NCBI RefSeq assembly: GCF_000718025.1
Contig: NZ_JODS01000001.1
Span: 62,001 to 126,000 of the forward strand
DNA: 64,000 nucleotides
Direction of reading: 5' to 3'
Source: Kitasatospora purpeofusca
Lineage (GTDB): Bacteria; Actinomycetota; Actinomycetes; Streptomycetales; Streptomycetaceae
The notes below the pieces were generated by a model. That model did not search any database, had not been told where the DNA came from, and saw nothing but the letters and a program-made list of their open reading frames with translations. Each line of letters starts with the position of its first letter. The first letter of the stretch is position 1. Below are positions 8,052-16,689 of the stretch, piece by piece. A program made the position numbers and the translations under genes.

Positions 8052-8645
8052 ATGACCGATCATCAGATGAACGGCGCCGATGTTCGGGCGGCACTCGACG
8101 CGGCGACCGCCGTGCTCGGGCCCGCCGCCGCAGCCGACGGCGCGGACTGGGCCGCCCCCGCCGGGCCGCTGGAGTGGAGCTGCCGGGAGACCGCCGCCCA
8201 CATCGCCCACGACCTGCTCGCCTACGCCGGACAGCTCGCCGCCCGGCCCACCGACCGCTATCTGCCGCTGGACCTCACCGTGTCTCCGGACGCCGGGCCG
8301 GCCGAGGTGCTCACGGTGGTCACGGCCGCCGCGCACCTGCTGGCCACCGCCCTGGACGCGGCCCCGCCCGAGCTGCGGGCCTGGCACTACGGGCCGTGCG
8401 ACCCGGCCGGTTTCGCCGCGATGGGGGTCGCCGAGACCCTGCTGCACACCCATGACATCGCCCTCGGGCTGGGCCTGGACTGGCGGCCCCCGGAGCGGCT
8501 CGCGGCGGCGGTGCTCGCCCGGCTCTTCCCCGACGCGCCCGCCGGGGAAGAGCCGGCGGAGGTGCTGCTCTGGTGCACCGGCCGGGGCGAACTCGACGGC
8601 CGCCCGCGCCGGACCTCGTGGACCTGGCGGGCGGCCGTCGGGTAG
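8052..8645 (+). CDS. Maleylpyruvate isomerase/mycothiol-dependent (DinB-like) family protein
   Basis: 197 aa, ATG at 8052. The N-terminal helical region with WSCRETAAHIAHDLLAYA resembles the metal-binding four-helix domain of the mycothiol-dependent maleylpyruvate isomerase/DinB superfamily. A second His-rich motif (GVAETLLHTHDIALGLGLDW) fits the remaining metal ligands. These proteins transfer or use mycothiol, or bind a metal for unknown reactions. It stands 75 nt after the dioxygenase on the same strand, so a ring-cleavage context is possible, but no other pathway gene is present. The downstream neighbour is convergent. Confidence 0.7.
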   Translation: MTDHQMNGADVRAALDAATAVLGPAAAADGADWAAPAGPLEWSCRETAAHIAHDLLAYAGQLAARPTDRYLPLDLTVSPDAGPAEVLTVVTAAAHLLATALDAAPPELRAWHYGPCDPAGFAAMGVAETLLHTHDIALGLGLDWRPPERLAAAVLARLFPDAPAGEEPAEVLLWCTGRGELDGRPRRTSWTWRAAVG

Positions 8646-8662
8646 CCGTTGCGTGCGGCCGC

Positions 8663-9049
8663 TCAGGCGGTGCCGGTGGCGGCCCGCTCGGCGGCGCTGC
8701 GCACCACGCAGAACTCGTTGCCCTCGATGTCGGTGAGGGTCACCCAGCCCGCGCCGTCGGGCCGGCGGTGGTCCTCGAACTGCTTCGCGCCCAGGGCGAC
8801 CAGGCGCTCGACCTCCTCGTCCCGGGTGCGGTCCTTCGGCACCAGGTCGAGGTGGACCCGGTTCTTGACCTCCTTGCCCTCCTCGACCCGGATGAAGAGC
8901 AGCGAGACGCCCTCCGAGTTGACCTCGATCTCCGGGTCACCGGGCACGTCGCCCTCGCCCAGGGCGCCGTCCACCACCTCCGCCCAGAACACCGCGAGGG
9001 AGTGGGGGTCGGCGCAGTCGAACGTCACATGTCGCACAAGAGAAGCCAT
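8663..9049 (-). CDS. VOC-family (glyoxalase-like) protein
   Basis: 128 aa, ATG at 9049. The sequence has the paired beta-alpha-beta-beta-beta pattern of glyoxalase/bleomycin-resistance/dioxygenase proteins: RHVTFDCADPHSLAVFWAEV at the start, HLDLVPKDR in the middle, and TDIEGNEFCVV at the end with the metal-ligand-like Glu. Such single-domain VOC proteins are often metal-binding enzymes or drug-binding proteins of unknown substrate. It is a monocistronic gene between convergent and same-strand neighbours. Confidence 0.8.
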   Translation of the reverse strand: MASLVRHVTFDCADPHSLAVFWAEVVDGALGEGDVPGDPEIEVNSEGVSLLFIRVEEGKEVKNRVHLDLVPKDRTRDEEVERLVALGAKQFEDHRRPDGAGWVTLTDIEGNEFCVVRSAAERAATGTA

Positions 9050-9143
9050 GCGCCCACTGTGACCCGTCAGGCCCCTCTCGTCCAACCGGGTTTCGCGGCC
9101 GCCGGCGGTGCCCGGCGGCCGCTCCGGGGGCGGTTCCGGGGGC

Positions 9144-9620
9144 CTACTTGAGGCCCTCCCAGCCCCAGCGCGGGGTGGGGCCCGGGTCACCGAGGTCGGT
9201 GCCGGCCGGTGAGGCCGAGACGTCCTTGGCGATCCGGGTCCCCCAGTCGAAGTACTCCAGGACACGGCGGCGCAGCAGTTCACCCTCGGGGAGCTCCTTG
9301 TGCACGGCCTCGGCCATCAGCTCCATCCACCGGGTGCGCTGCTCCTCGGTGATGGCGAGGCCGAGGTGGGCGCGGAGCAGGGACTGGTGGCCTCCGAGGT
9401 CGGTGGTGAAGCGGTCCGGCCCGCCGAAGATCTCGGCCAGCCAGACGGCGACGTGCTCGACGTGGGTGGGCGTGAAGTCGGCGAAGACCGGCGCGAGCAG
9501 CGGGTCCGCGAGCACGCCCTGGTAGAAGGTGTCGCTCAGTCTCCGGAGGGCGTCGAGGCCCCCGATCGCCTCGTAGAGGCCGTCGGAGCCGGCGGAGCTG
9601 TCGGAACGGTGGTCGGTCAT
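9144..9620 (-). CDS. Truncated haemoglobin (group II-like globin)
   Basis: 158 aa, ATG at 9620 with GGGGAGA upstream. The 2-on-2 globin fold is recognisable: YEAIGGLDALRRL at the N-terminus, the B10 Tyr in TFYQGV (Tyr33), the proximal His in LLRAHLGL (His85), and a Trp in RTRWMELM at the G helix, which marks group II (trHbO-like). These bind haem and react with O2, NO or peroxide. The C-terminal extension of about 20 residues (after FDWGTRIAKD) is Pro/Gly-rich and ends in WGWEGLK. The gene stands alone and is divergent from the SDR/MerR unit. Confidence 0.85.
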   Translation of the reverse strand: MTDHRSDSSAGSDGLYEAIGGLDALRRLSDTFYQGVLADPLLAPVFADFTPTHVEHVAVWLAEIFGGPDRFTTDLGGHQSLLRAHLGLAITEEQRTRWMELMAEAVHKELPEGELLRRRVLEYFDWGTRIAKDVSASPAGTDLGDPGPTPRWGWEGLK

Positions 9621-9798
9621 CGGTGTTTCTCCCCGTGCGGATGTCCTTGCGGTCCTGCCGCCCTTCCTAGCAGCGGAACGGAGGCCGCGCCTCCCCCGCG
9701 AGCCGTGTTCGCCGCCTGTTCGCCGCCGGCTCAGCAAGAGGAAGCCCCGGCTCCGGCTCACGACCACCGCCGGGGCCCCGCCGTTCACGGAACGGCGC

Positions 9799-9831
9799 TT
9801 GACCTTGACACCGGCGTCAGGGTCGCAGGCT
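9799..9831 (+). promoter_or_regulatory. MerR-type promoter of the SDR/MerR unit
   Basis: TTGACC (9799-9804) is followed by the dyad ACCTTGACACCGGCGTCAGGGT (9802-9823), which fills the spacer; the -10 is weak (about CAGGCT at 9826-9831). An inverted repeat inside an over-long spacer is the MerR architecture. The SDR ATG at 9839 is only about 8 nt beyond, so the transcript may be leaderless. Confidence 0.55.
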
Positions 9832-9838
9832 TGCGGGC

Positions 9839-10624
9839 ATGAACGGAACGACGGGAACGGACGGGGCCGTGGCGGAGCGGGTACGGGTGGTGGTGGTCAC
9901 CGGCGCGGGGACCGGGATCGGGCGGGCGACGGCGTGGGCCTTCGCCGAGCAGGACCCGCGGGCGCGGGTGCTGGCGGTCGGACGGCGGGCCGAACCGCTG
10001 GCGGGGACGGCGGAGCGGGCGCCGGGGCGGATCGTGCCGCTGGTCGCCGACATCACGGCGCCGGACGGCCCGGCGGGGATCGTCGGGGCCGCGCTGGAAC
10101 GCTTCGGCCGACTGGACGTCCTGGTCAACAACGCGGGCATCGCCCCGCACGCGACACTCGGCAGCTACACCCCGGAGGGCGTCGCCGCGCTGCTGGCCAC
10201 CAATCTGACGGCGCCCGTGCTGCTGACCCAGGCCGCGCTGCCCGCGCTCACCGACAGCCGGGGCGTGGTCGTCAACGTCAGCACGGCCGTCGGCCTGCGC
10301 GGCTGGCCCGCCAACTCCGTCTACGCCGCGAGCAAGGCCGCCGTCGACACCCTGACCCGCAGCTGGGCGGTGGAACTGGCCCCGCGCGGCATCCGGGTGG
10401 TGGCCGTGGCACCGGGCGCGATCGAGACACCGATCGCCGAGCACGCCGGGATCGGCCCCGAACGGCGGGCGGAGCTGCGCGCCTGGCAGCTCGCGCACAC
10501 CCCGCTGGGCCGGATCGGCGAGGCCGCCGAGGTGGCCTGGGCCGTCACGCAACTCGCCGCGCCGCAGGCCTCCTTCGTCACCGGCGTAGTCTTCCCGGTG
10601 GACGGGGGCGCCGTGGTCGGATGA
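9839..10624 (+). CDS. Short-chain dehydrogenase/reductase
   Basis: 261 aa, ATG at 9839. It is a classical SDR: cofactor motif TGAGTGIG (about residues 22-29), NNAGIAP, a catalytic Ser (VVNVSTAVG) and YAASK (Tyr162, Lys166). The absence of an acidic residue immediately after beta-2 and the presence of GRRAEP suggest NADP(H) preference. The substrate is unknown. The gene is followed 28 nt later by a MerR regulator on the same strand, and the promoter contains a MerR-like dyad, so the pair is probably an autoregulated, ligand-activated unit. Confidence 0.9.
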   Translation: MNGTTGTDGAVAERVRVVVVTGAGTGIGRATAWAFAEQDPRARVLAVGRRAEPLAGTAERAPGRIVPLVADITAPDGPAGIVGAALERFGRLDVLVNNAGIAPHATLGSYTPEGVAALLATNLTAPVLLTQAALPALTDSRGVVVNVSTAVGLRGWPANSVYAASKAAVDTLTRSWAVELAPRGIRVVAVAPGAIETPIAEHAGIGPERRAELRAWQLAHTPLGRIGEAAEVAWAVTQLAAPQASFVTGVVFPVDGGAVVG

Positions 10625-10652
10625 GCGCCGGGGAAGGACGGGGGCCGCGCGG

Positions 10653-11030
10653 GTGCGGATCGGCGAGCTGGCACGGGCGACGGGGACCACCGCCCGGGCG
10701 CTGCGGCACTACGAGCAGGCCGGACTGATCGACTCCGGGCGGGCCGCCAACGGCTACCGGGTGTACGAGGAGTCGGCGGTGACCCGGGTGCGCAACATCC
10801 GCTCGCTGCTGGAGGCCGGGTTCACCCTGGAGGACGTCCGGCCGTTCCTCGGCTGCCTGGACCAGGAGGCGTTCGGGCCGCCGTCGGCCGGCGCGCTGCG
10901 GATCGCCCGGGACCGGCTGGCGGTGCTGGAACGCCGGATCGCCGCCCAGTCCGAGACCCGGGACCGGCTCGCCGCGGCGATCGCCGGCGCCGAGGCCGCT
11001 GCTGGCACGGCCCGGACCCCTTCCGGGTGA
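10653..11030 (+). CDS. MerR-family transcriptional regulator
   Basis: 125 aa, GTG at 10653. The N-terminal HTH (RIGELARATGTTARALRHYEQ), the wing with NGYRVYEE and the dimerisation helix are complete. There is almost no C-terminal sensor domain, and no clustered Cys as in metal sensors. One Cys (LGCLDQE, residue about 69) follows the HTH at a place similar to the redox Cys of NmlR/AdhR-type aldehyde sensors. It probably acts on the dyad at 9802-9823. It is also a candidate for the wider set of 19-bp-spacer promoters in this window. Confidence 0.85.
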   Translation: MRIGELARATGTTARALRHYEQAGLIDSGRAANGYRVYEESAVTRVRNIRSLLEAGFTLEDVRPFLGCLDQEAFGPPSAGALRIARDRLAVLERRIAAQSETRDRLAAAIAGAEAAAGTARTPSG

Positions 11031-11048
11031 CACCCCCGATCGGGGGTG
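11031..11048. promoter_or_regulatory. 18-bp perfect palindrome upstream of acyl-CoA synthetase
   Basis: CACCCCCGATCGGGGGTG starts at the base after the MerR stop and lies 34 nt before the acyl-CoA synthetase ATG. Perfect symmetry without a loop favours a protein-binding operator over a terminator, although a hairpin is possible. Confidence 0.5.
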
Positions 11049-11081
11049 TGCAGGGGGCGGTGGGCGGAGGACAGTGGGCGC

Positions 11082-12614
11082 ATGCAGATTCCACTCTCCG
11101 TGATGGACTTCCTCGACCGGGCCGAGCTGGTCTACGGCGACCGGGTCGGCATCGTCGACGAATCGGCGCAACCGGCCGAATCCTGGGGCGATCTGACGTA
11201 CCGACGGGTGGCCGAGCTGGCCCGGGCGCAGGCGGCCGGGCTGGACCGGCTCGGGGTCGGCCCCGGTGAGCGGGTGGCGGTCGTGTCGCACAACTCGGCG
11301 CGGCTGCTGACCTCGATGTTCGGTGTCAGCGGGCACGGCCGGGTGCTGGTGCCGGTGAACTTCCGCCTCAAGGCGGAGGAGGTGTCGTACATCGTCGAGC
11401 AGAGCGGCGCCTCGGTGCTGCTGGTCGATCCGGAGCTGGCCGAGCCGCTGGCCGGGGTGGTCGCCAAGCACAAGTTCGTGATCGGCGCCGACAGCGACCG
11501 GCTGCTGTACGACTTCGAGCACGCGCCCCGCCGGTACCCGGTCGACGAGAACGACACCGCCACCGTCAACTACACCAGCGGAACCACCGCGCGCCCCAAG
11601 GGCGTTCAGCTCACCCACCGCAACATCTGGCTGAACGCGAACCTGATGGCCCTGCACTTCGGGGCGAGCGACCGGGACGTCTACCTGCACACCCTGCCGA
11701 TGTTCCACGCCAACGGCTGGGGCTTCCCGTTCTCGCTCACCGGACTGGGCGCGCGGCACGTGGTGCTGCGGAAGGTCGACGGCGCGGAGATCCTGCGCCG
11801 GGTCGAACGGCACGGCGTGACCTTCCTGTGCGGCGCGCCGGCCGTGGTGCAGATGGTGCTGGACGCGGCGGCCGAGTGGGAGGGGCCGGTCCCCGGCCGG
11901 GACCGGGTGCGGATGGTGGTCGCCGGCGCGCCGCCGCCCACCTCGGTGGTGCAGCGGATGGAGTCCGAACTCGGCTGGGAGTTCATGCAGATCTACGGCC
12001 TGACCGAGACCTCGCCGGTGGTGACGGTCAACCGCACCCGCGCCGAGTGGGACGAACTGCCCGCCGAGCGGCGGGCCGAGAAGCTGGTGCAGGCCGGCGC
12101 CCCGGCCCTCGGCAACCAGGTCCGGGTGGACGAGCAGGGCGAGGTACTGGTCCGCTCCAACGTCGTCCTGGCGGGCTACTGGCAGCAGCCGGAGGCCACC
12201 GCCGAGGCGGTCCGGGACGGCTGGTTCCACACCGGCGACGGCGGCACCCTGACCGACGGCTATCTGACCATCTCGGACCGGAAGAAGGACGTCATCATCA
12301 GCGGCGGGGAGAACGTCTCCTCGATCGAGGTGGAGGACTGCCTGTACGACCACCCGGCGGTGGCCGAGGCCGCGGTGATCGGCGTCCCGGACGCCAAGTG
12401 GGGCGAGACCGTCAAGGCCCTGGTGGTGCTGAAGCCGGGCACCGAGGTCGGCGAGGCGGACCTCATCGCGCACTGCAAGCAGCGGCTGGCCGGGTACAAG
12501 TCGCCGACCTCGGTGGAGTTCCGGGAGTCGCTGCCCCGGACGACCACCGGGAAGCTGCAGAAGTTCCGGCTCCGCGAGCCGTACTGGGCGGGGCGCGAGC
12601 GCCGCGTCAACTGA
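11082..12614 (+). CDS. Acyl-CoA synthetase (AMP-binding enzyme)
   Basis: 510 aa, ATG at 11082; an in-frame GTG at 11046 falls inside the palindrome and is less likely. ANL-superfamily motifs are complete: P-loop-like YTSGTTARPKG (about residue 160), QIYGLTETSP, the hinge with YLTISDRKKDVIISGGENVSS, and the C-terminal catalytic Lys in TTGKLQKFRL. It activates a carboxylic (probably fatty or aromatic) acid to acyl-AMP and then acyl-CoA in the cytoplasm. It may be co-transcribed with the SDR and MerR genes upstream or driven from its own promoter at the palindrome. A GAF-LuxR regulator is convergent immediately downstream. Confidence 0.9.
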   Translation: MQIPLSVMDFLDRAELVYGDRVGIVDESAQPAESWGDLTYRRVAELARAQAAGLDRLGVGPGERVAVVSHNSARLLTSMFGVSGHGRVLVPVNFRLKAEEVSYIVEQSGASVLLVDPELAEPLAGVVAKHKFVIGADSDRLLYDFEHAPRRYPVDENDTATVNYTSGTTARPKGVQLTHRNIWLNANLMALHFGASDRDVYLHTLPMFHANGWGFPFSLTGLGARHVVLRKVDGAEILRRVERHGVTFLCGAPAVVQMVLDAAAEWEGPVPGRDRVRMVVAGAPPPTSVVQRMESELGWEFMQIYGLTETSPVVTVNRTRAEWDELPAERRAEKLVQAGAPALGNQVRVDEQGEVLVRSNVVLAGYWQQPEATAEAVRDGWFHTGDGGTLTDGYLTISDRKKDVIISGGENVSSIEVEDCLYDHPAVAEAAVIGVPDAKWGETVKALVVLKPGTEVGEADLIAHCKQRLAGYKSPTSVEFRESLPRTTTGKLQKFRLREPYWAGRERRVN

Positions 12615-12632
12615 GCCTCCCCGGCGAGGTTT

Positions 12633-13493
12633 TCAGTTCAGAAGTCCGGACTCCCGGGCGGTGAGGGCGAGTTCGGTGCGATTGCGGACGCCGAGCTTGT
12701 GCATCGCGCTCTTCAGGTAGCCGGTCACCGTGTTGCAGGTGAGGCCGAGCTGGGCGGCGATCTCCGGGTTGGTCCGGCCGGTCGCCGCCCAGCGGAGCAC
12801 CTCGTGCTCGCGCCGGGTGAGCGGCGGGGCGAACCTCGGGGCGGGCGGGGCGGACGGGGCGGACGGTCCCGGCCCTCGCGGCGCGGGGTCGGCGGCCGGC
12901 GCCCCGCACCAGGCCGCGGCCCCGGCCAGGGCGCGGGTGGCGGCCTCGGCGAGCCGGGTCACCGCGCCGATCCGAACGTCCCCGAACGGCACCACCGCGC
13001 GCAGCGAGGCGTACACCACGCCGTGCACCGCGCCGTGGTGGAGCAGCGGCACGGTGAGCATCGCGTAGAGGTCCTCGGCGGTGACGGCGGCGTCGTAGTG
13101 GTGCGAGATGGTGGTGGCCGCGCGGTAGTCGGGCACCCAGCTGGGCGCCCGTTCGGCCAGCGCCCGGCCGCCGAGGCCGGTCCCGGCCGGGACGGCGAGG
13201 CCGTGCAGCAGGTCCGCCCGGGTGCCGGCCCAGTGCCGCAGCACCATCCCCTCGGCGGCCGGTCCGGCCGGCTCCCGGTCCGGCACGCCGACCAGGCCGA
13301 CGTCGGCGCCGCAGTCGGCGACCACCCGGCGGGCGAGGTCGCCGAGCACGGCGTCCCGGACCAGCGCGGCGGCCCGGGCGGCGAGGTCGTCCGGCGCGGC
13401 GGGGCCGTCCGGCGCGGGCGCGCCGCTCCTCGGCACGGCGCTCCTCGGCGGGCCGCTCGTCGGCGGGCCCGGGGCGGTCGGGGCGGTCGTCAC
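12633..13493 (-). CDS. GAF-domain LuxR-type transcriptional regulator
   Basis: About 286 aa from a GTG at 13493; the start is not supported by a good ribosome binding site and could be elsewhere in the Pro/Ala-rich N-terminus. Residues about 45-190 look like a GAF-type sensory domain (VGLVGVPDREP through LTVPLLHHGAVHGVVYASL). The C-terminal 60 residues are a LuxR/FixJ HTH (LTRREHEVLRWAATGRTNPEIAAQLG). It is convergent with the acyl-CoA synthetase, with which this type of regulator often pairs. The ligand could be an acyl or aromatic molecule, but this is inference. Confidence 0.8.
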   Translation of the reverse strand: MTTAPTAPGPPTSGPPRSAVPRSGAPAPDGPAAPDDLAARAAALVRDAVLGDLARRVVADCGADVGLVGVPDREPAGPAAEGMVLRHWAGTRADLLHGLAVPAGTGLGGRALAERAPSWVPDYRAATTISHHYDAAVTAEDLYAMLTVPLLHHGAVHGVVYASLRAVVPFGDVRIGAVTRLAEAATRALAGAAAWCGAPAADPAPRGPGPSAPSAPPAPRFAPPLTRREHEVLRWAATGRTNPEIAAQLGLTCNTVTGYLKSAMHKLGVRNRTELALTARESGLLN

Positions 13494-13671
13494 CGCGCGA
13501 TTGTCACACGGGCTCCCGCCCGTGGGGAGGGGTGCGGAGCGCGGGTTCGGTGGAGTTCCGGGTGCGGGGCCGCCGGGCGGCGTAGGGTGCGGGCGCGAGG
13601 TTACCGGCGGGTCACCAAGGGTGGCGCGCCGCGGTGTGTTCCAGGTTTCCGAGCTTGCGAGAGGGAGATCC

Positions 13672-14502
13672 ATGACGGACCCGAACGTTCCCGGGGAGTC
13701 GTCCGTGCTGACCGGACTGCTGGCCGACCTGCGGGCCGAGAGCGAGGTGCTGGACGGGCTCGTCGCCGGCCTCGAACCGGACCACTGGGCCTTGGACACG
13801 CCCGCGGCGGGCTGGACCGTGGCCCATCAGATCGCCCACCTGGCCTGGACGGACGACTGGTCCGCGCTGGCCGCGCGCGACCCCGAGGCCTTCGTCGCGG
13901 ACTCCCGCCGGATCTTCGGCGAACTGCTGGCGGCCGGCGCGGACCCGGTCGAGGACGGCGCCGCGCGCGGGGCCGCCGAGGAGCCGGCCGCGCTGCTGAC
14001 CCGCTGGCGGGCCGGCCGGGAACGGCTCGCGACGGCCCTCGCGGCGGTGCCGGCCGACACCAGGCTGCCGTGGCTGGGGCCGCCGATGAAGGCCCCGTCG
14101 ATGGCCACCGCCCGGTTGATGGAGACCTGGGCGCACGGGCAGGACGTCGCGGACGCGCTCGGCGCCGTCCGGGAGCCGAGCGCCCGGCTGCGGCACGTCG
14201 CGCACCTGGGCGTGCGGACCCTGGGCTTCGCGTTCACGGTGCACGGGCTGCCCGCTCCGCAGGCCCCGGTGCGGGTCGAACTGACGTCTCCGGAGGGCGG
14301 GTTGTGGACCTGGGGTCCGGAGGGGGCGGTGGACCGGGTGACCGGTCCGGCCCTGGACTTCTGCCTGCTGGTCACCCAGCGGCGGCACCGGGACGACCTC
14401 GCGCTGACCGCCGTCGGAGAGGTGGCGACGGCCTGGCTGCCGATCGCCCAGGCCTTCGCCGGCCCGCCCGGCAAGGGGCGACGGAGCGGATTCTCGCTTT
14501 AG
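13672..14502 (+). CDS. TIGR03084-like metal-binding DinB/maleylpyruvate-isomerase family protein
   Basis: 276 aa, ATG at 13672 with GAGGGAG upstream. The N-terminal four-helix domain carries the metal-ligand His pattern (GWTVAHQIAHLAWTDDW, and later TARLMETWAHGQDVADAL). A separate C-terminal domain follows, ending in a short basic tail. It resembles the TIGR03084 family of actinobacterial proteins, related to mycothiol-dependent maleylpyruvate isomerase. Biochemical function is unknown. It is one of three DinB-like proteins in the window (with 8052-8645 and 31867-32541). Confidence 0.75.
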   Translation: MTDPNVPGESSVLTGLLADLRAESEVLDGLVAGLEPDHWALDTPAAGWTVAHQIAHLAWTDDWSALAARDPEAFVADSRRIFGELLAAGADPVEDGAARGAAEEPAALLTRWRAGRERLATALAAVPADTRLPWLGPPMKAPSMATARLMETWAHGQDVADALGAVREPSARLRHVAHLGVRTLGFAFTVHGLPAPQAPVRVELTSPEGGLWTWGPEGAVDRVTGPALDFCLLVTQRRHRDDLALTAVGEVATAWLPIAQAFAGPPGKGRRSGFSL

Positions 14503-14591
14503 CAGATCAGTCGTCAAATACCCTCGCCCGAAAGGTAAACCACACGTTCCAGCGATATACAGAGTTCGTCGGCGAATGATGGAATCCCGGC

Positions 14592-15080
14592 ATGAAGCGA
14601 ACGAACCCGAGGCGCACCGCCCTGGCCGGCTCCGTCGCCCTGCTCGCCGTCGGCGGCCTCCTGGCCGCCTCCGCCCCGGCCGCGTTCGCGCTGCCCCCGG
14701 GGCCGGCCGCGGCGGTCGTGTCGGCCCAGGTCCGGGCAGGGACGCCGGCCGCGCACCAGGTGGTCACCTTCTTCGAGGAGTACCGGCGGGCGGTGCTGGG
14801 CACCAGTGGCGAGCAGCCGTCCGAGGTGCGCAAGCGTTTCCTCGCCCCGGCGCTCGACCGTCGGCTGGACGCCTGGGCGCAGCAGCACGACGCCGATCCG
14901 GTGTTCCGCGCCCAGAACGTCCCGGTGGACTGGTCGGTCCAGCAGGTGAAGGAGGAGTACGGCTTCGCCTCCGTCCGGCTCACCGAGTTCTGGGGCGGGG
15001 GCGGCAGCCAGGAGGTCTGGTACACCGTGCGGGTGCGCGATCTGAAGATCGTCGAGCTCGGCGACCAGCCCGCCTTCTGA
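14592..15080 (+). CDS. Small secreted protein, family unknown
   Basis: 162 aa, ATG at 14592. Residues 1 to about 33 form a clear Sec signal peptide (MKRTNPRRT, Ala/Leu core, ASAPAAFA cleavage region). The mature part is about 130 aa, with FFEEYRRAVLG and a WSVQQVKEEYGFASVRL segment typical of small NTF2-like or lipocalin-like actinobacterial extracellular proteins. No catalytic motif is seen. The gene is isolated, and I cannot assign a function. Confidence 0.75.
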   Translation: MKRTNPRRTALAGSVALLAVGGLLAASAPAAFALPPGPAAAVVSAQVRAGTPAAHQVVTFFEEYRRAVLGTSGEQPSEVRKRFLAPALDRRLDAWAQQHDADPVFRAQNVPVDWSVQQVKEEYGFASVRLTEFWGGGGSQEVWYTVRVRDLKIVELGDQPAF

Positions 15081-15227
15081 CCAGGCGGCTGTCCGACCAG
15101 TCGGATCCGACCACCGGTCCCCCATGAACCCCGGTGCGGCGCAGGCACCCCCCACGACTGCGCCGCGCCGGTCATCCCCGCACGTTCGTCCGCGTGCGGT
15201 CATCCGCCCACCGGCACCCGCGCACGG

Positions 15228-15854
15228 TCATTTGCCGCCGTCGCGCAGGATCAGCAGCCCGAGCCCCCGCTCCCGGGCACCCGCCGTCCACTCCGGGAGC
15301 AGTTCGGCGACCAGCCACTCGACCTCCTCGGCCGCGTCCTCGTCCCCGCCCGGCAGGAGTTCCGGCTCCTCGTGGATCCGGTCGGTGTCGAAGCCGGCCA
15401 GTTCACCGTGGACGCGGTCGAGTTCGGACCCGGCCGCGAAGCAGGGGAAGGGCCACGGAGCGCCGTCCGACACCTCGGTGCGCGGCCACGGCCAGGGGCG
15501 CGCCCACAGTCCGGCGAGGGCCGGCAGCCCCCAGGCCCGGAAGGTGTCGGTGAGTTCGTGCCAGCCGCGCCCCGGCAGGATCGCCGCGCCGAGGGTGTCA
15601 CCGGCCCCGGGCAGCAGGAGTTCCAGCAGCCAGCCGTAGCCGCCGGGGCGTGCGGGGTCGAGCCGGCCGTCGGCGATCTCCCGCAGGGCGGGCTCCACCT
15701 CGGCGGGATCGGTGGCCCGCAGCAGCCGGTGGGCCGCCGTCAGCGGTGCGATCCGGTCCAGCGCGGCCCGGACGAAGGCCTCCTCGCCGGAGCCGACCGT
15801 GCGCAGCAGGGCGTCGCCGTCGACCGCGAACGCCGAGAGGTACTGTTCGGACAT
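15228..15854 (-). CDS. Hypothetical cytoplasmic protein
   Basis: 208 aa, ATG at 15854. It is acidic and Trp-rich, with RPWPWPRTEV and repeated Glu/Asp stretches in the C-terminal half (DEDAAEEVEWLVAELLPEW). No signal, membrane segment or catalytic motif is visible. It looks like a streptomycete DUF protein of the kind sometimes found as immunity-like or accessory proteins, but I do not recognise the family with confidence. Codon use matches its neighbours. Confidence 0.65.
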   Translation of the reverse strand: MSEQYLSAFAVDGDALLRTVGSGEEAFVRAALDRIAPLTAAHRLLRATDPAEVEPALREIADGRLDPARPGGYGWLLELLLPGAGDTLGAAILPGRGWHELTDTFRAWGLPALAGLWARPWPWPRTEVSDGAPWPFPCFAAGSELDRVHGELAGFDTDRIHEEPELLPGGDEDAAEEVEWLVAELLPEWTAGARERGLGLLILRDGGK

Positions 15855-15908
15855 GGGGCCATTGTCCCGGTGCCGCCATCTCGCCCGGCGGGCGGGGGTG
15901 TTGGGACC

Positions 15909-16679
15909 CTACCGCGCGGGCGCGGACCAGGGGGCGACGCCGAGCCGGCCGGTGGTGCCGAGGTCCAGGTCGGCCGGGACGGTCAGCCGGGGGCGGCCGG
16001 GGAGCGGGGCGACCTCCAGGTAGCGGCCGTTGTCGGAGGCCTTGTCGCCCGCGGTCACGGTGTTGCGCCAGACCAGCTGGAACTCGGCGTACTCGCGGGG
16101 CTGCAGGGTCAGCGACTTCGGCGCCGCGTCGAAGTTCGCCAGGGTGGCGATGCCGGCCGAGCCGCGCTTGACGGTGACGGCGAGCGGGGCGCGTTCGGCG
16201 TCCAGGACCCGGACGGCGGGGTGGCCGTTGAGGCTGTAGGGGCGGGTACCGCAGTTGGTCAGCCGGACCGGCAGCACCCGCAGGCCCATCGCGGCATCGG
16301 CCTCGCCGACGGTCAGGGCGACGCCTTCGGGGGAGCAGACGGGCGGCGGGGCCGGGGTGGCGCTCGGCGCGGAACCCGGCAGGGGCACCGCCCGGACGGG
16401 CCCCGGGGTGGACCCGGTACTCGCGGCGGGTGCGGGAGCAGACGTGACCGCAGGGGTCGGTGTGGGCGCAGGGGTCGGCGTGACCGCGAGGGGCGCGTCG
16501 CCGATGCTGCGCGCCGGTCCCGGCGCTCCCCCGCCCGCCCCGGTCGCCGGGGTGCTGCCGCATCCGGCCGTCGCGAGCACGCCCGCCGCGAGCAGCAGCC
16601 CCACCCGGACGGAGGTCCGGGAGACGACGGCGGACGGGGGTGGGGTCGGCGACGGCGTCGATTCCATGGGGACGATCAT
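15909..16679 (-). CDS. DUF4232-type lipoprotein
   Basis: About 256 aa; starts at 16679 or 16667 are both possible and neither has a good ribosome binding site. The N-terminus has a hydrophobic segment ending in a lipobox (VLATAGC), so the protein should be lipid-anchored outside the membrane. A Pro/Thr/Ala linker of about 70 residues follows. The C-terminal 130 residues (CSPEGVALTVGEADAAMGLRVLPV, then LTNCGTRPYSLNGHP) match the DUF4232 beta-sandwich. Two Cys (CSPE and TNCG) probably form a disulfide. The function of DUF4232 is unknown. Confidence 0.8.
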   Translation of the reverse strand: MIVPMESTPSPTPPPSAVVSRTSVRVGLLLAAGVLATAGCGSTPATGAGGGAPGPARSIGDAPLAVTPTPAPTPTPAVTSAPAPAASTGSTPGPVRAVPLPGSAPSATPAPPPVCSPEGVALTVGEADAAMGLRVLPVRLTNCGTRPYSLNGHPAVRVLDAERAPLAVTVKRGSAGIATLANFDAAPKSLTLQPREYAEFQLVWRNTVTAGDKASDNGRYLEVAPLPGRPRLTVPADLDLGTTGRLGVAPWSAPAR

Positions 16680-16689
16680 GGCACGAACC

